NCBI GenBank assembly: GCA_003439945.1 | Contig: QVRM01003956.1 | Coordinates: 211,501-275,500 of the forward strand | Direction of reading: 5' to 3' | Length of the DNA: 64,000 nucleotides | From: Dermanyssus gallinae | Taxonomy: Eukaryota > Arthropoda > Arachnida > Mesostigmata > Dermanyssidae | Shown here: positions 25,006 through 39,182 of the stretch, piece by piece | How the letters are laid out: every line of letters begins with the position of its first letter | Numbering within the stretch: the stretch's first letter is position 1 | Notes under the pieces: model-generated | Database searches by the model: none | The model's input: the letters and a program-made list of their open reading frames with translations, nothing else | What the model was told of the DNA's origin: nothing | Position numbers and translations under genes: made by a program

Positions 25006-27967
25006 TAACTACTAAACAGTTTTAGTCTTAGATCGAGCGGTAAGGCTTTAAGGGCCACACAGCATGTCAATAGGGGTACAATTGTTTAGGAAGAAACTGT
25101 CTTAGACTATATCCAAAGTTGCATTGCTTCAAAATGCATACTGCACAGAAGCTTTCCAGTAAACAATAACGCGAGTTTAGTTGCGCCAGTTCACAAAGTT
25201 TTTTTTTGTGAGGGACGAGCGAATGAAGGGATGGCTGGAGGGTTACAACCGTGTCTCACCACATCTCGGGCACGTTAATTACACAGAATTCGCATAATTA
25301 ACAAACAGATCAGATTAGGATCGGGCCGGATGCCCAGAACAAGCGGGGCAGACGAGTATGCCAGACGAGAAGACAAAGAGGAAGAGGACAACGACGGAGA
25401 TTCAGTGAGACGTCAAAGACAACCAACCGAGCCTGGCAGATTCTATGCGCAAGCCCACGCCGATTCGTTGCCACGGGCGTCAGTGGAGAGTGCCGCCTGC
25501 ACGCGCCCGAGACAGCCGCATTAGATCAGTTGGCCAACGCGGCGTAATTGGTAAAAAAAAAACAAAAAACAAAACGAGAAAAGGAAACGAAGGAGGAAGA
25601 GGACTCGACACAGACTTGTAAGGGGTCCAGCCTGTAGACAACAAGAAATGTGACCGCGAAATTGTGGCCTCTCGGCCGGACAGTGCCGGACTTGCCCTTG
25701 TCGTTGTTGTTTTGCTGGCTGTTCTCTCGCTGTTTCTTATGTTCGCTGTCTTTCACCGTTCGTCTTCTCGTTTTGTACATACGCACCCGAGCAGCGTAGC
25801 AAGCAGCGGCGTCGTTCTAATAGACACCGGCCGAGTGACAGTTACCTAAACAAATAGCCGGCCCATTGTCGCTGCCTCGAACGGAGCGAGGGATGTTCAG
25901 CTGCCCAGATAGCCTCGAGCACATCTCAAGTAGAGAAGGAACGACATTCGAACCACTCCTCCAATTGGCCAACAGGTGCCGAGCCAGCGTTTTTGGCCTC
26001 CGGCGGACAAAGGTCTCAAGGCCGACTTATTCTAAACGTCCGCAATACGGCAGCAACGCCAATTCACACAGCTCGATCTTGTCTTAAAGGAAACTCTATT
26101 GACACACAACAGCTATGTGAAGCTAGCTGTTTTTGCCAGGGCATAATTCGCCCGATCGAAACAGCTTACCGACACAGAAAGGAAAGAGATCGGCCCAGAG
26201 CAGGATGCGAGGGCGTAAACGACGGTATACAGAGCGAAAACAACAAAAAAACATTCATCAATGATGCGTTTTCTTCTTTGTGGTGGCACACGTGCTCACC
26301 GCCACCGCCATTGCATACCCCTAATCCTGTAGGTTAGCTAGATAAGTACCAATTTTATTTCATGGTAACAACAACGACAACAACAACAACAACAGGAATA
26401 GATATTATCGGGCTATCTAGTTCTTCATCTCGCATACCCATCGATTTGCCTACTGGCTCACTGCCCTTCTGGCGTTTGCGTTCCTCCCGGAGTGAGAGCC
26501 TAAAGAAGCCCGCGTCCAAGTCAGCTGAGCCGACAGATAGTCAGCATTTCCATTCATCTAGCGGAAATGCTTCACAGCTATACGCGCAGCACCACGCACC
26601 CTTGAGGCTGCTGAAGAGGGCGGGGTCTTGTGCTAGATGGGGAAAGAAAGGGCCCCATCATGCGGCTTAGGGTCGCCCGGTTAGCCTGTTGTTATCGGCA
26701 TCACAAGGCCTGCCGCCGGCTCGTCAGGCCACACAAAGGATACTTGCTGGACGCAGCCAAGCGAGGTGGACGGTATAAGGTGATCTGAACGCGGCGGGCG
26801 GACGGACGTCGATACAAACGGAAACTACGCGACATGCGTAGTTAGTTATGCTTATGGCAAGCAAAAAGTATATATATATATACTAACTGGTATAGTTGCA
26901 CTGCTATTCTAGCCTGGTTCTATTCGGCCGCAGTCACCAGCCTTGTCCGTTTTCCGTAGGAATCTCGAGATGTCGTTAAAAGGCATAAGGCTAGCTATAG
27001 CACTAGCCACAGGGATTATGACCGTCTATTGTCGCACACCTTGCAGCGAATTTTTGCTTATCTGATCATATAATAAGTATTGCTAGATTTATACTAAAAT
27101 ATATTAAATAATAATCATATAATTTAATATGATATACATAAATTAGAAGAATAATCTGAAATTTAGCTAGTTCAGTTTGTATGAACATTCAAGAGCTGTA
27201 TTTTCTAAGACTACAGTAGTCGAAAAGTACTGTACATGTAATACACGCCGGATTTCATCACGATAAAATCGCATTTACAGATATAGAAAGATTCTGAGCT
27301 ACTTCAATTCAGCAAATCCTAACCAAGTGTTTTCGAAATACCAACGAACGCAACTGTCCAAATGCCAGCGGTATGCTATCCTCTGGTACGATATCATATG
27401 TTGCACCAGAAAGCCTGCCATCGTATATATCTTACTTATACTCGTATATTGAGCACGCAACATATTCGCTTAGTGCGCCCATAACATATTGACTCGGGTC
27501 CCCCACGGCCTGAATTTCAAATGCCTTCTTACCGGCATTCCACACACAAACGACTAGCGCAGTTGAAATGCATATTATAATTAGCTTCCATTGATTGTCT
27601 GATTCTGCAAAATTAAACAATTTATTTCTGGCGGACTTGCAGAAGGAGTGACATCTACTTGGTTGTTCGTACTATTATCTGAATTGCAGCACCGCTAGGG
27701 TTGCAGGCTTCGTTAAAACCACCTTGTACCGTCGACGCATACAAGAATGAGTCTACCCGGGAAAGCATGGTTCTCTCACGGTTGACGTGGATTGAATGAA
27801 ATGCAGCAGAGTCGGTTTCTCCAAATTGGGGCAATCTACGGCGTGGATTTGAGTTCTTAAATAAGGTTCCAAGATTAATACTTATAAGAAATTAGTAGAT
27901 TTGGTATAACTGCGGCTGTGACCACGCTTTTGTTTTTTTAAGACAGTCACGTCCAATGTCCAAGTTG

Positions 27968-28002
<35 letters not shown>

Positions 28003-29270
28003 TGTGGCTTTAGAAATTTGGGTTATCTTTTATACGAAGGCTATTCCCCCTTTATTTTTATCACAAATGTTCAAAGGCTGAAATGCAGCTCCTAGCGACT
28101 GCATCCATAATACTAGTGTCCCTGCATTTGTTTCGTGTGACAAAGGGTAGAAATATAAAACAGCTTTATTGATGCTTCTTCTCATTAAACCGTCATATGC
28201 GACCGGGAGTGTTATTAGACCAAGCAGGTCACGGTGGAGCCAAGCGATATCGGCTTCGGCTAACCTTTACCAGCAGCCTTTTGTGCCATATACCGCTCGG
28301 GTGTTTAACACGCGCTGTAAAATCATATAAAGCCGTCAGGGTTAGCAGGCGCTTCATCCCGCTTCAGGCAGGGTTTATTGCATCTTGCGTGCCCGGCTAT
28401 TGTTCGTTGCAAAGCTTGTCCTTCCTTCAGGTGGCGCCATAGGAGGCAAGAAGGGTCGGGCCAGACAGGTTCCTGTCCCAGCGTCCTAACATGTAAAAGG
28501 CAATTATTGAGGGCTTTTTTTCTAGCTTGCATCGCCGCTAGGCTAAGCCGTTAGATTTCAGGACTACTGAGCAAGAGTGAGATCAACTTGTTTAGAAAGA
28601 TGGCAGCCTGTTTTATATAAAACGCTATTGATTAGCTTATTAAACGGCATCTTTGCACTGCGGCAAGTCAGCAAGCAGCTAGTGAGTGACAGGCAAATTC
28701 AAGCGCAAAACGTGGATCTTATTGCTTGCTCAGCATTACTAAGTCCCATGTCTGTGGAAACAAGATATTTCTGCGAGAACATAAGTGGGAAACGGCATTC
28801 TTCAAAGTCAGGGCGAGCAAATCGTGCAGTTCAAGAAGATCGCCATGCGTGGCTAGTAGGCTATATCAGAGCTCGCGTTTGCTCTGAACCTCTCGCAACA
28901 AGCTGAACGATCAAGAAGGCTCTTTGCCAAGAAGTCTTGCGCATTCAGTAAAACAGGCTCTAACTCATAAGAAATGGGTTACTTGTGACTGTGCGCGATG
29001 CTTTTCTAACCGCACTGTTGTGCGCGGCGACCACGCCATAACTCGAGACGATATTAGACAGTTATATGAGTCTAGCCCTCCTTCTCCTTTGATACTGGTC
29101 GATTGAACAGACAAGACCCCCGCGGGTCTATACTATAGTTGTGAGGCATCTTTGACGCCGCCTCCCATAATTAATCCAGCATGGTTCATGTGATGGGAAC
29201 GTCGACTGCCAGTCTCGACGCGGTTCTCTCCAGTTCGGTTGTCACTGAACGTCGCTGTTGAGTTGAAACC

Positions 29271-29508
29271 GAGCAAGGTGGCACAGTGCCAGTGTCATTG
29301 CTTTGCATTCGAGAAGTCGTGAGTTCAAGACATGGACCGGTCACCCTTAAATTGGCTTTCATGGTTTCCAGTTTAGTGAAATCTGGCATTCACATGGAAA
29401 ATAATTCCAAGTGAATGACGGAGTGGATCACAATCGACCATAGTCGGCCAAAATAAACGAGGAACACGGGCGTTTCAATAAAAAAAAAGTTGGTGCATTA
29501 TCCTACAC
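29271..29508 (+). mobile_element. SINE-B copy 2
   Basis: Starts GAGCAAGGTGGCACAGTGCC (A-box-like) with GTCGTGAGTTCAAGACATGG (B-box-like). The body has GACGGAGTGGATCACAATCG and the end is GGTGCATTATCCTACACC followed by a run of 12 C. Ordered homology to 10509-10701 defines a second SINE family. Orientation is antisense to the receptor gene, within its large intron. Confidence 0.77.
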
Positions 29509-30693
29509 CCCCCCCCCCCCACTGTTCGTTAAAAGAAACAGATCAAAGTTAAAAATACACAATAGGGACGACTAGCAACGCAACTAAGCCAGCCCGACAG
29601 GTGAGTTGGCTAAGCCGCGTTGATCGGAGCTCTCCGATGTGCTGATATACCACAGGTGTGACTGCGTTTACTACGATGCCCAATGGTACCTCTGCTGCTT
29701 CACAATCGCGTTCACTTATCTCCATCTCTTTTTAGGCGCCGGTCCCTGGAGAGTACTATACAAGCCACACAAAGCACCTACGAGAAGCAGTCGCCCCCAC
29801 AGTTATTTTCTAGCAGCAGCAGCAACCTGAACTAGATACATAAGAACGTTCGTACCGCCTAGCCAGCCAGACGAGGATCATAGCCTTGAGACGACCCTTG
29901 ACAAGATGAGAGGCCCGAGCATATTCATTTACATAGAATGTGTAAAGCTTGCAAAGTCTCTACGAATGCGTCTGTGTGTGTGTGTCTGTGGATGTGAGTG
30001 CTTGTAGTGCATATATGGGGTGCGGCAAGGGTCACTTGAGGGTTTTAAACATTTTGTCCTAGAAGGCAAAGTGGAAGAAAAGGTACGGTCAAATGAAAGA
30101 CATTTTATTAGAGAGTACCCTGCATGCCGTTATGTCTGAATGATGACGGCAGGAAGATGGCCGCTCCGGGACTTTTCGCCCTAATCTATCTGATAGTACT
30201 TTTCTACTGGGCCGAATATTTTCCAGTCAGCTTGTCGTTTGCGTTGCAAAAAAAACCCACATTAAAACACATTCCGGGGGCGTCATAATATCACTTAACG
30301 AAGTGACCACGGAACGTCTGCTTTCTAGGAGATCACGCGCCCACTATTTTTTTTATCTAAACGATGTTCATGATACACCTCAATTAACTCCACTCTCTAA
30401 GAGATCTCCAAAGTGAAGTAGTATAAAACGGTGACGTTACAAACACCTTGCCGTTAGCGCTGCTTTTTCGATATGGCGGCAAAAATTGAAACGTACTCTC
30501 AGCTGAAATGCAATTAATCCTGTTTATATACACATCCATGTTGATCATCTTTTTGGCGTTTATAAATACGCACAGAAATCAATCGGTCATTTTTGCTTAT
30601 TGTAAGCACATATTACTTGATTATATTGTAACGACTGGTCTTACTTACCTGTTCTTAAAATGTTCTCTTTTACCCGTCTTTTATACTTAACTC

Positions 30694-30735
<42 letters not shown>

Positions 30736-31029
30736 CTTGTTCGACTATTTGGCTCGTACATCATATGCATTTTGCTGCCTTTCATCCCCACTGAATTTGC
30801 TTGCCGCTCGACCGGACTTCAGTCGGTGAGGAATCGTTGCAGGCTTAGATGTCAATAGAGCGTGACGATCGGTTTGTCCATTAGCATTCTCCTTATATTA
30901 TGTCTTCTCGGGGTCTTCTATGCGTTTTCATTATCCCTAACGTAATTTTCTCCTCCGTTTGGCTATATACCCTTTCACCACGGTTCGCTTTGCTAAAGTA
31001 GATTGTTAACTGCGCATTTCCTCTCTGCA

Positions 31030-32475
31030 ACGATGTGTTCGCGTTTATGCTCTATACAAAGAACTTAGATCCAACAGTCTGCACGACATGTCCAATGCCA
31101 AACCTGATGTCGGCCTGTCCTACCGACTTGTTGCAAGGTTTCGTGATTTCAACATACCGTTACGGTACTTTAGCTGGCATGGGGGAGGAATATTACCAAG
31201 AAAAATATATGCAGGCAAAGGTTCAGCATTTCGTACACGAAGGAACAAAACGGCAGGATTTGTATTCTTCAATAGTATTAGTAGTAGTTGGGGGCTCCAA
31301 GGGGACAACGGGTGAAACGATTTTGGACATGTGTAGTCAATGCGGGAAAAAGCATGGCTGTCTCGAGCACGAAAAAGTATTCACAACGGGAGAAACAAAT
31401 GCGTCGGTAGAAGTACTTTTTAATCAGTAATGGAGTTAGTGAAGGGAAGTCGAGAATAAATACGCGTATAATCACAGGGGTAGAAGAAATGTAACAAGCT
31501 ATTAGAAGAATCAAAGGGCAGGTTGGACGCAAAAACAATGAAAATAGTAAAGACGTTGGGAGAGGACTACAGAATAATACAAGTTATTCGTTTAATAATA
31601 CAAATATTAATAAATAATACAACTTTTTTAATAGCATATTTGCCGGAAGTAACATTCCGGGAAATTGGCGTAAGGAAAGGGTATCTTTGCCGCCAAAGGA
31701 CGGCGTCGGTAACAATAATTTGAGAAATAGACGGCCGATAGCTATTACACCAATTATGTATCGTATTCTCATGCAATTGATTAAGAACCCTGAGATATCT
31801 AGAATGAGGGGGTAGAAGGAGGGTTGTATTGAAGCTTTTTAGATCTAAAAAAAGGCTTACGATATGTTTAATAGAGATACCTTGTACATGGCCGAAGAAG
31901 GATTCGACGCAAGTTAAATAGGCGTATAGGAGGATATTTATAGGGAAAGCACAGTACTGATTACAGGAAAGAAGAGATAATCGAGCGAGTATGGTGTTGC
32001 TAAAGGGTAGAGATAGGAGTGGCCTTTATCATCACTACTTTTTCTAAATATATTTAAAGCACCGCGAAAAAGTTGATAGCACCGGTTTGGGGTGGCAGGT
32101 TAGGGAGAGGGAAAAATTCATTAGAATTCCTCTCTTGTTGTTTACAGATGACATGGTTATTTTGGGAAGGAATGCAGGAGAGGTTCAAGGAATGATTAAT
32201 ATCTGTGGGGCTCTGTCTAGAGGGCAGATTAAAGGTAAAATATAGGCGGCATGCACCCAAAAATAGAAGCAGCACTTATGAGGCAAACTAGTTTAAAGGA
32301 ACTATATGGGAATACAAAATCGGAAGGGGAGAGAGCAGAGTGGTTATACGAAAAAACGGAGCAGTAGAATATAGATAATTAGGTAGCTAGAGCGTTATTC
32401 GCCCCTGACATAAAATGTTGATATGTGTACATACACTTATCAAGCGGATAAATCAATCAATCGATCAAGCATAGC
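31030..32475 (+). pseudogene. Dead non-LTR retrotransposon (LINE) reverse-transcriptase remnant
   Basis: Ordered pieces of a LINE ORF2 survive in shifting frames: a possible endonuclease-RT linker (AIRRIKGQVG near 31500), IPGNWRKERVSLPPKDG from about 31650, then NLRNRRPIAITPIMYRIL. KKAYDMFNRDTLYM lies near 31855, an RT core relic ending PLSSLLF near 32030, and LLLFTDDMVILGRNAGEVQ near 32140 with the catalytic DD pair still visible. Stops and frameshifts are frequent, so it is inactive. It ends near a short AATC-type tail (AAATCAATCAATCGATCAA, 32441-32468), as several LINE clades do. The 5' limit is uncertain; 31030-31480 is included because its frames lead into the linker. It lies antisense within the receptor intron. 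Confidence 0.75.
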
Positions 32476-33330
32476 AAACAGGCAATGGATAGGTATGCTA
32501 GTGGGCACGTAATCATGTATATCCGTGTCTGGGCCTAATTGAAACGAACCTGAATTTTGCAAGTCAGGAAGCGTAATCTTAATGACCAAAAAATTGCGCT
32601 AACGTATGCTGAGTTAAATCGGGACCTCTTTTTTCCCAGTCAAATTTCGAAATAATTTTGAACTGTACTCCGGGTTTGCCGGAACAAGGCAACGGAAGAG
32701 AGGAAGTGTCCAGTGAGGGCTTTGTTTCGTACCACCAGTCGTTGTATACCTAAGATAATCGAAGCTAAGACCGAGCAGCAAAAGCCATGTCCGCCAAAGG
32801 GCCTACTGTATCGTGAAATCCTTCGACACCAAAAGGACCACGCAGTAAAAAGGGTGGGGTGTGTAATGGGATCCGGGCGTCTCGTAGTCACGTAAAATGC
32901 CAAACAAAGAATATCCTGCTGATAATAATACAGCCTGCTCTCTTGTGTACAGTTCCACACCGTGGCGTCTTGTGTTTATCTTCGCGCTCAGTTGCGTTTT
33001 GTTATTCCACCGCTGTGTACCTCTCTAACAAAACAAAGGCAACGAAACAGGGAAACAACAACAGCAGCAAAGAGACATATGCAGACCGACCGTACAATAA
33101 ATACTGATCAGTGTCTATCCTTTTACTTTCAACGAGAAAAGAACCCTGAGGGAAGCCAGTTGAGCACCGTAATCACTAGCTGCTCAACGACGCTAAGTTT
33201 TGCATTGGCAAAAAACTGAAATGCGGAAAAAGCACAAACCAGTCACCAGATCGTGGGTGAAACCATTTCCGGTCTCTTCATTTATACTTGAAATGTTAGT
33301 AAGATGAAAAACTGCGTAAATGATGAAAAA

Positions 33331-33335
33331 TATTA

Positions 33336-33408
<73 letters not shown>
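33331..33408. repeat. (TA)n microsatellite, about 70 bp
   Basis: Pure AT alternation after a TTATATTTATA lead-in. Confidence 0.98.
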
Positions 33409-33413
<5 letters not shown>

Positions 33414-34472
33414 GCACGTCTGGATCGTTCTTTACTCAGCCTTTCCAATGGTGGTAGTGTAGCCATGGCGAAAGTCAGTAAGCGTTAAGTAGAAAACAAT
33501 ACAACGTTTGTTCAATAACAAAAGGTAAGCTCTTTTATGATTCCACTGGCAGGAAATGTGTGCCTTTTCACATGATATACGACTCAATGGTTCTGCGGAT
33601 TATACAGCTCTCGATTCGGTTCGCGTCCGTCCTCCGCTGCCTTTAAAAAGGATTCCAATTTGAGCTGTATTTTATCCGCAACCAAAAGTGCAAGGTTCGT
33701 AACAGCAGCTAAATGTGCAGACAACTAATTTACGATTTTCAGCAACGCAGAGAAATCTGCCCAAACCAAAACTTTGTGAAAATCATAGCTTTATTGACTG
33801 TATTTGTCGCCGTTGAGGTCGAAAAGTCAGTGGGTGCTAGAAGAGAACGAGGGCAGCTTACTTGTCTTGACATTCCTCGGCCAGATTCCAATTCGTACCG
33901 ATTTATCCCATTGGGTTAGCATTGCTAAAGATATTGCCCGATAACCACCGCCTACGACCATCCGTCGCGATCTATCGTTTCCCTTGCACTAATCGAAATC
34001 ATTTGGAATTTACAAAAGTAAAAAAACACCAACCCGCAAACGTTTGCGCGGCAGGTGAACGAAAACGAGAAATACCAAATCCTAGAGGGAACACGCGTCT
34101 GTGATGGCCGAACGAGTAAATGTGGGAAACAACACGTCTTTCTAAATGGCTAAAACAAGAACTAAGGACTGGGGAAGCTATGGCAGCCGTCAGACAGGAA
34201 TCTTGCCCTCAAACGAGAAGCTGGCTACCCCCGGATCGTTAGCGATGCGTAGCGTTATTAATTGTGGCGAGTGTCGATGGCAGTTCTACATTAATTACGA
34301 GGCAAACGAGATGTTCGCCACTCACCGCCTGTCTCGTTGACGGCTCATTTTCAATTACTGTGAACATTTACAGTCTCAACTCATACCTAAACTTTCCGCC
34401 TAGACATCGTGTCCACATGCAGACGTCGAGGTGCCGGTTGGGCGGCGTGAGCCCGGAGGCAGTGCGACTTAC

Positions 34473-34724
34473 CGTCGTTTTCTTCGTAGAGAATGGCGAA
34501 ATTCTTCCAGTCTTTGTATTTGATGAAGTCGAGGTAGGCCTTCCCTAAGGCGGAGGGATGCGGGTAGAGGTTAAGGGAGTGATTGGTCGTACGGGATCGA
34601 TAGTCCCAGTGCGTCTCGATGTGTGGGACATCCAAAGTCTCGCAGGCCGAGCGAACCGCAAATGATGCGTCTGTTGATTGCGGCCCGAAGACGGCGGCTA
34701 CCCCCTCCTCTAGCAATGTGCAAA
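34473..34724 (-). CDS. Ionotropic glutamate receptor (kainate-like), amino-terminal-domain exon
   Basis: Internal exon of a ligand-gated cation channel subunit; its product would lie on the extracellular face of neuronal or muscle membrane. The translation holds AAVFGPQS, HIETHWDY, NLYPHPSALGKAYLDF and a DWKNFAILYEEND stretch, which are the hallmark order of the kainate-receptor amino-terminal (LIVBP-like) domain. The minus-strand acceptor ...attgcag precedes 34724 and the donor GTAAGT starts at 34472. The exon is 252 bp and enters and leaves in phase 1. Its end, EEND plus a split codon, reads straight into the exon at 10371 (AlaLeuValArgLeuGln), as in the family. The Met-starting ORF at this place extends past the acceptor and should not be taken as the gene start. 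The preceding exon was not found. Subtype (GluRII-like or Grik-like) cannot be settled here. Confidence 0.88.
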
Positions 34725-36568
34725 CTGCAATCATGATCAAACAGCGGGGTGGGGAAGAGATCAACAGACAGAGGAATCACACAGCAGAACAAAGAAGCGT
34801 TGTTTAGTTACATAGATCGATTGTCTAGCGAGATAGTTAGCTGGGGATCAGCGTAGCATTTTAAATTGTCCCTTCAGAGAGAGAGACAGACAGATAGAGA
34901 ATGATACCCATCGAATTCTAGACTAGTAAAACAGTATATCAATTACCTACTTTAAGGACAATGATGACTGGCGATAAGGCCTATTCACGGAGCACCTTTA
35001 CATAACACGCTAGTTAGGTAGTATGCGTGGTGGCTCGCTTCAATTACAATGTGAGTATTTCATCAACTGTCCTTACCTTACCTTATATTATCGTATCGGT
35101 TCGTGGTGGATGACGACGCAGTTTTTTTTCGCGCAAGTTTGAGTTTATATAAACCTATTTAGGTCACGACCAATAACACCGTGGGGTGACGAGTGGCGCT
35201 GTTTGCCCTCTTATTACGACTCTCTCTCTTTCCTTTGCAATATCTACGATTACATCGCAATGACTATTTCCGTTCGAACGGACTCGAGGTGCGGACCGAG
35301 TGCTGGGAGCTTTCAGTAAGTCATCATAGACTCTGGTTGCTGTCGACTCGCCGTAACCACGCTACCCTCCCGGACATCGGGTTCCCAGTCGGCGGGTCCA
35401 GTAACCAGAGGGCTAGCAGACAGCGCCAGGACCTCGTCTTTACTGCCGTCCGAGTCCGGCAGTCACCCACCGCCTTCCTTCCGTAGTAGTCGCTATCACT
35501 TCCAGGCGTTTCAGGACACAGGAACAGCCTCGTCTAAGGACGTCTGGGAAAATGGTGCTGCGCTTTCTATTCTTTTCTTCTTCTTTCTATTCTTTTCCTA
35601 CTGTTGTTGTTATGTTATGTTGTCGCTGTTGTTGTTGTTGTTGTCGCTGTCGTTCAACGATTTCAATATTTCCTCCCTCATTTCCTCGTATCCGGAGGTA
35701 ACATACGGCGCCTCTGACGCCGCACTCCTGCTACGATGACGACGACGATGACGACAACGACGACTACTAGTGCTACTCTCTTAGTAGTCGACTGGTGGCA
35801 CCGCTTTGCGCAGGTAGAAAATCGCACACCGACAACGTTACAATGGCTGAACTTTCTCCTCCTGCTTTCAATATGTTTGTAACACACGGAGCGTCGTCGG
35901 AGCCGTTACAGCGACAACATCGACAGTGCCAACGAAAGAACCATAAGAAGTTCGGCTACTGTTGCTGTTACTACAGCAGCGTAGTACCGCCGCATTACCG
36001 GCTGCACCTTCTGCCCGCGTGTCTGACGGTTTACCGGCGTCGTTCTGCTCTTCCGGCGGCGCCATGGATGGATGGTGGGCTATTGAAGGCCTGCCCCCGA
36101 ATCTAATCGGACAACGAGCGCTCCAAACGAGTGTCTTGGGCTTCAACGCTCCAGGCGGCATGGTGCGTAAATAGTAAGAGCTCTCCGTTCTCCAATCGTT
36201 GTCATAGTGATGAGTCTCGTTGCACCTCGTTGCGCATCTGCTAGCCTGACAGAGTAGGTGGTGGGCAATAATGCGCCACCGTCATGCCACGCCGCAACCC
36301 CATGTGCTTCAACCACCTCACTGCAGAAGAAGGACGCGGCCGTCGTCTGTCGCCTACATACAGAATATTGTCTTGGTTCGTCGTGCGGCCGCATCGACGC
36401 ACAGTTCTGATTGGCTGTCTTGCTGTTCAGTCGGTGGCGTCAGACCTCGTCCTGGTCTGAGGTTCGTCCCCGAACGAGAAGTGCGGCTTACACAAACGCT
36501 CTGTGCTTTTAGGTAAATTGCACTGAATAACGATAGCGCATGAGGTGAAGGTAGCGACAATAATCGTG

Positions 36569-36569
<1 letters not shown>

Positions 36570-36667
<98 letters not shown>
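36570..36667. repeat. (AAT)n microsatellite, about 32 units
   Basis: Uninterrupted AAT repeats. Poly-Ile and poly-Tyr frames here are artefacts of it. A second (AAT)n tract of about 40 bp lies 400 bp away at 37072-37112. Confidence 0.98.
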
Positions 36668-37071
36668 GTCCCTAGCTTGGGATGCAACGGTTTCGTGCAC
36701 AACCGCGGCTTCCTATTTACACCACAGCTCTGTTGAGCCGGGGTGGGTAGCAAAGCACGCAGACGCCAGAAAACGGTTTAAATATGCTGGACTGGAAACA
36801 AGATATATTTTTGTGCCTATCGCCATGGAGACACTAGGACCAATCAGCAAGGGAACCGAAGCATTTCTCAAAGATTTGAGTAAGCGAATTCAGGAAGTTA
36901 CGAACGACCGAAGAGAGGGTCAATTCTTGAGGCAAGCATTGTCCTTGGCCGTTTGCAGAGGAAACGCGGCATCTATTTTAGGCGCCATGGAGTGAAATAA
37001 TTATTTAAAAAACTTTGCAATAATACGTTCAGACCTCTCAACTGTAACATCGTTTAACATGTAATAAAGAC

Positions 37072-37072
37072 A

Positions 37073-37112
<40 letters not shown>
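37072..37112. repeat. (AAT)n microsatellite, second tract
   Basis: About 13 AAT units in the same phase orientation as the tract at 36570. Confidence 0.97.
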
Positions 37113-38560
37113 TGTGAGTATGGCTACCGAGTGGGCAAAGAATACTAGCACGCAAATACGCGCGGTTTATTCAATGGTCGCATGCGTACCATTATACTAC
37201 AGTAGCAGAACGTTAAAAGTGGTAATGGTGGTGGCAACACCGAGCATTGGTGCCTGTAATAGTGGCCATAACAGTAATTGTTGTTGTTGTTGTTGCTGTA
37301 ATACAATATTAGTACAACTGGCCGCACAACTGGCAAAGGTAGGATTGTTCACACCTAATTGTTGTTGCCGTTGTTGTTATCATCGGCGCAACCTGGCGCA
37401 CCACCGTCTGATGCCGTCTGTAATGCGTGTATTGAAAAAAAAGTGGAAAACGTCCGTTCTCCAGAAAACAGAGGGAAGAAGATCCAGGCAAAAGAAGAGG
37501 CGAGAGACGAGCGAAAGAAAGAAGGCAATGAAGGAAATGCTCTTCTCTACCTGACCAGAGGCAGACACAGAGGAGGACTGTAAAACTTTAAGGAACTTGG
37601 TCAGGTGTAGCGGCCGCGGTCATCGCACCGCCCGCTTGCTATCGCATCGAACATCCTGATCGTTCACCTCGACGTCTACGGCGGTGGGTCGAGAAACGAA
37701 ATGACACTCCGTACTCTCTCTCTGGTGGAAGAAACAAGTGCGCACTTATTCGCAGGGAAACTAACCACCTCACGAACATTTACAAACACAGTCACCCACC
37801 CATGGGGAAGTGCGCATTGCTCCATGCGCCATTGCCCCAATCGGCGAGTGCACAGCATTTGTCCATTGCAGCGGAAGGGTGAATCGTTACAAAGAATCCA
37901 ATAAAACAGAGAGTAGGAGATGGCACCTGGGCAGGTCGGCCTGTCGGCTACACTGTGTTCCGCTCTATTGCACGTCAATTCAATGCGTCGATATGTGCAA
38001 GTATGCCGGATATGCCTATCCATGTGGGTTGCGGTTAGTGTATTTCTTGTGGTCGCTCGTGCCCGTTTCGCATGTCGTGACAGAGGTCCAACTTTGAGAT
38101 GACCATCATGGCTCGTTCCTGAAGTGAACGGGTACGAGATAGGCTCTTATCAGAACAACAAAATATCGATACCTACTGATTACCACGAAGCCTTCGGTGC
38201 TCTCTGGCATCGAGTACAAAGACGCAAGGTTTTGGCTGTGATACAAATTCTTTCTTTCCACTGGCCTGGCATTACGAGGCATTATAAAGGCTATTTATTG
38301 TTTGATGTGATGGTAAAATAAACGCTGCACTGATTGTAAGTTAACTAGCCGGGCGACGTTTCCACTGCGTTCCAACTCAACTTGGTGTCGTTGTTGTTTC
38401 GACGAGACCGTACGCACGTGATTCAGGCACTGAGCTCGCTCATTATTAGCGACGGTCGTTGTTCAGAATCTCAATGGTGTCCTCGTTGTTTTTTAGTGTT
38501 GATGGTGTTGTTGTTTATGTTATGACTACTTCTTCAGTCATTGTTATTACTTTTATTGTC

Positions 38561-38589
38561 ATTCCCAATCGTGGCTATTGATTGGGAAT
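38561..38589. repeat. Small perfect hairpin, 10-bp arms
   Basis: ATTCCCAATC, a 9-base loop, then GATTGGGAAT. Confidence 0.9.
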
Positions 38590-38861
38590 TTATTATCTTG
38601 AGATTGTTCGTCGCCGGCTGAACGAAATGACTTCTCTTAGGCTGTGCTCTCGGATCAGCCCCATTTATTCACTGCCCCTTATCTTACACCTTTATCTCGA
38701 GCACGTTGCAGCACGTGCGGCCACGCACTCGATACTCTCGACGGGATGAGCGAGTGCAATAAACGTCGTGCTAGTGGCAGGCCAGCACAGAAACGGCGGA
38801 GAAGCAAAAAGACAAAAAATATCATTTGCATATGCTTGACGAAGGGCCGCGCACCGTTTTT

Positions 38862-39182
38862 CTTTGCTGCCCGTCCTCCCCTCCTCGTCCGCTTTCAATT
38901 TTACCTTTCCTTTTCTTTCTCTTTCTAGTGTTCGCTATCTCTCCCACCCGATGCATTTTGCCCGCCGTTCTCCTCGTCCGTGTTGGCGTCACGCCATGCC
39001 ACCACGCACGTTCTGCTCGCACGATTGGCACCGAAATTCACAGCTCAGCAACGATCGGAGAAATGCCCCTTGGAGGCATCCTCGATCTCGTTCTCTATCT
39101 CTCTTCCTCTTTCCCCTCGGTCTCTTTCCTCTTTCCCCTCTCTTCCCTCTTTCCTCTCTCCTCTCTCTTTGTGCATTTTCCG
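38862..39182. repeat. Pyrimidine-rich tract
   Basis: C/T-rich on the plus strand with CTCTTTCC-like imperfect repeats, strongest at 39093-39170. A similar tract is at 56925-57115. Confidence 0.75.

Noticed and set aside
36427..36753. Frames with poly-Ile or poly-Tyr
   Set aside because: Direct product of the (AAT)n microsatellite.
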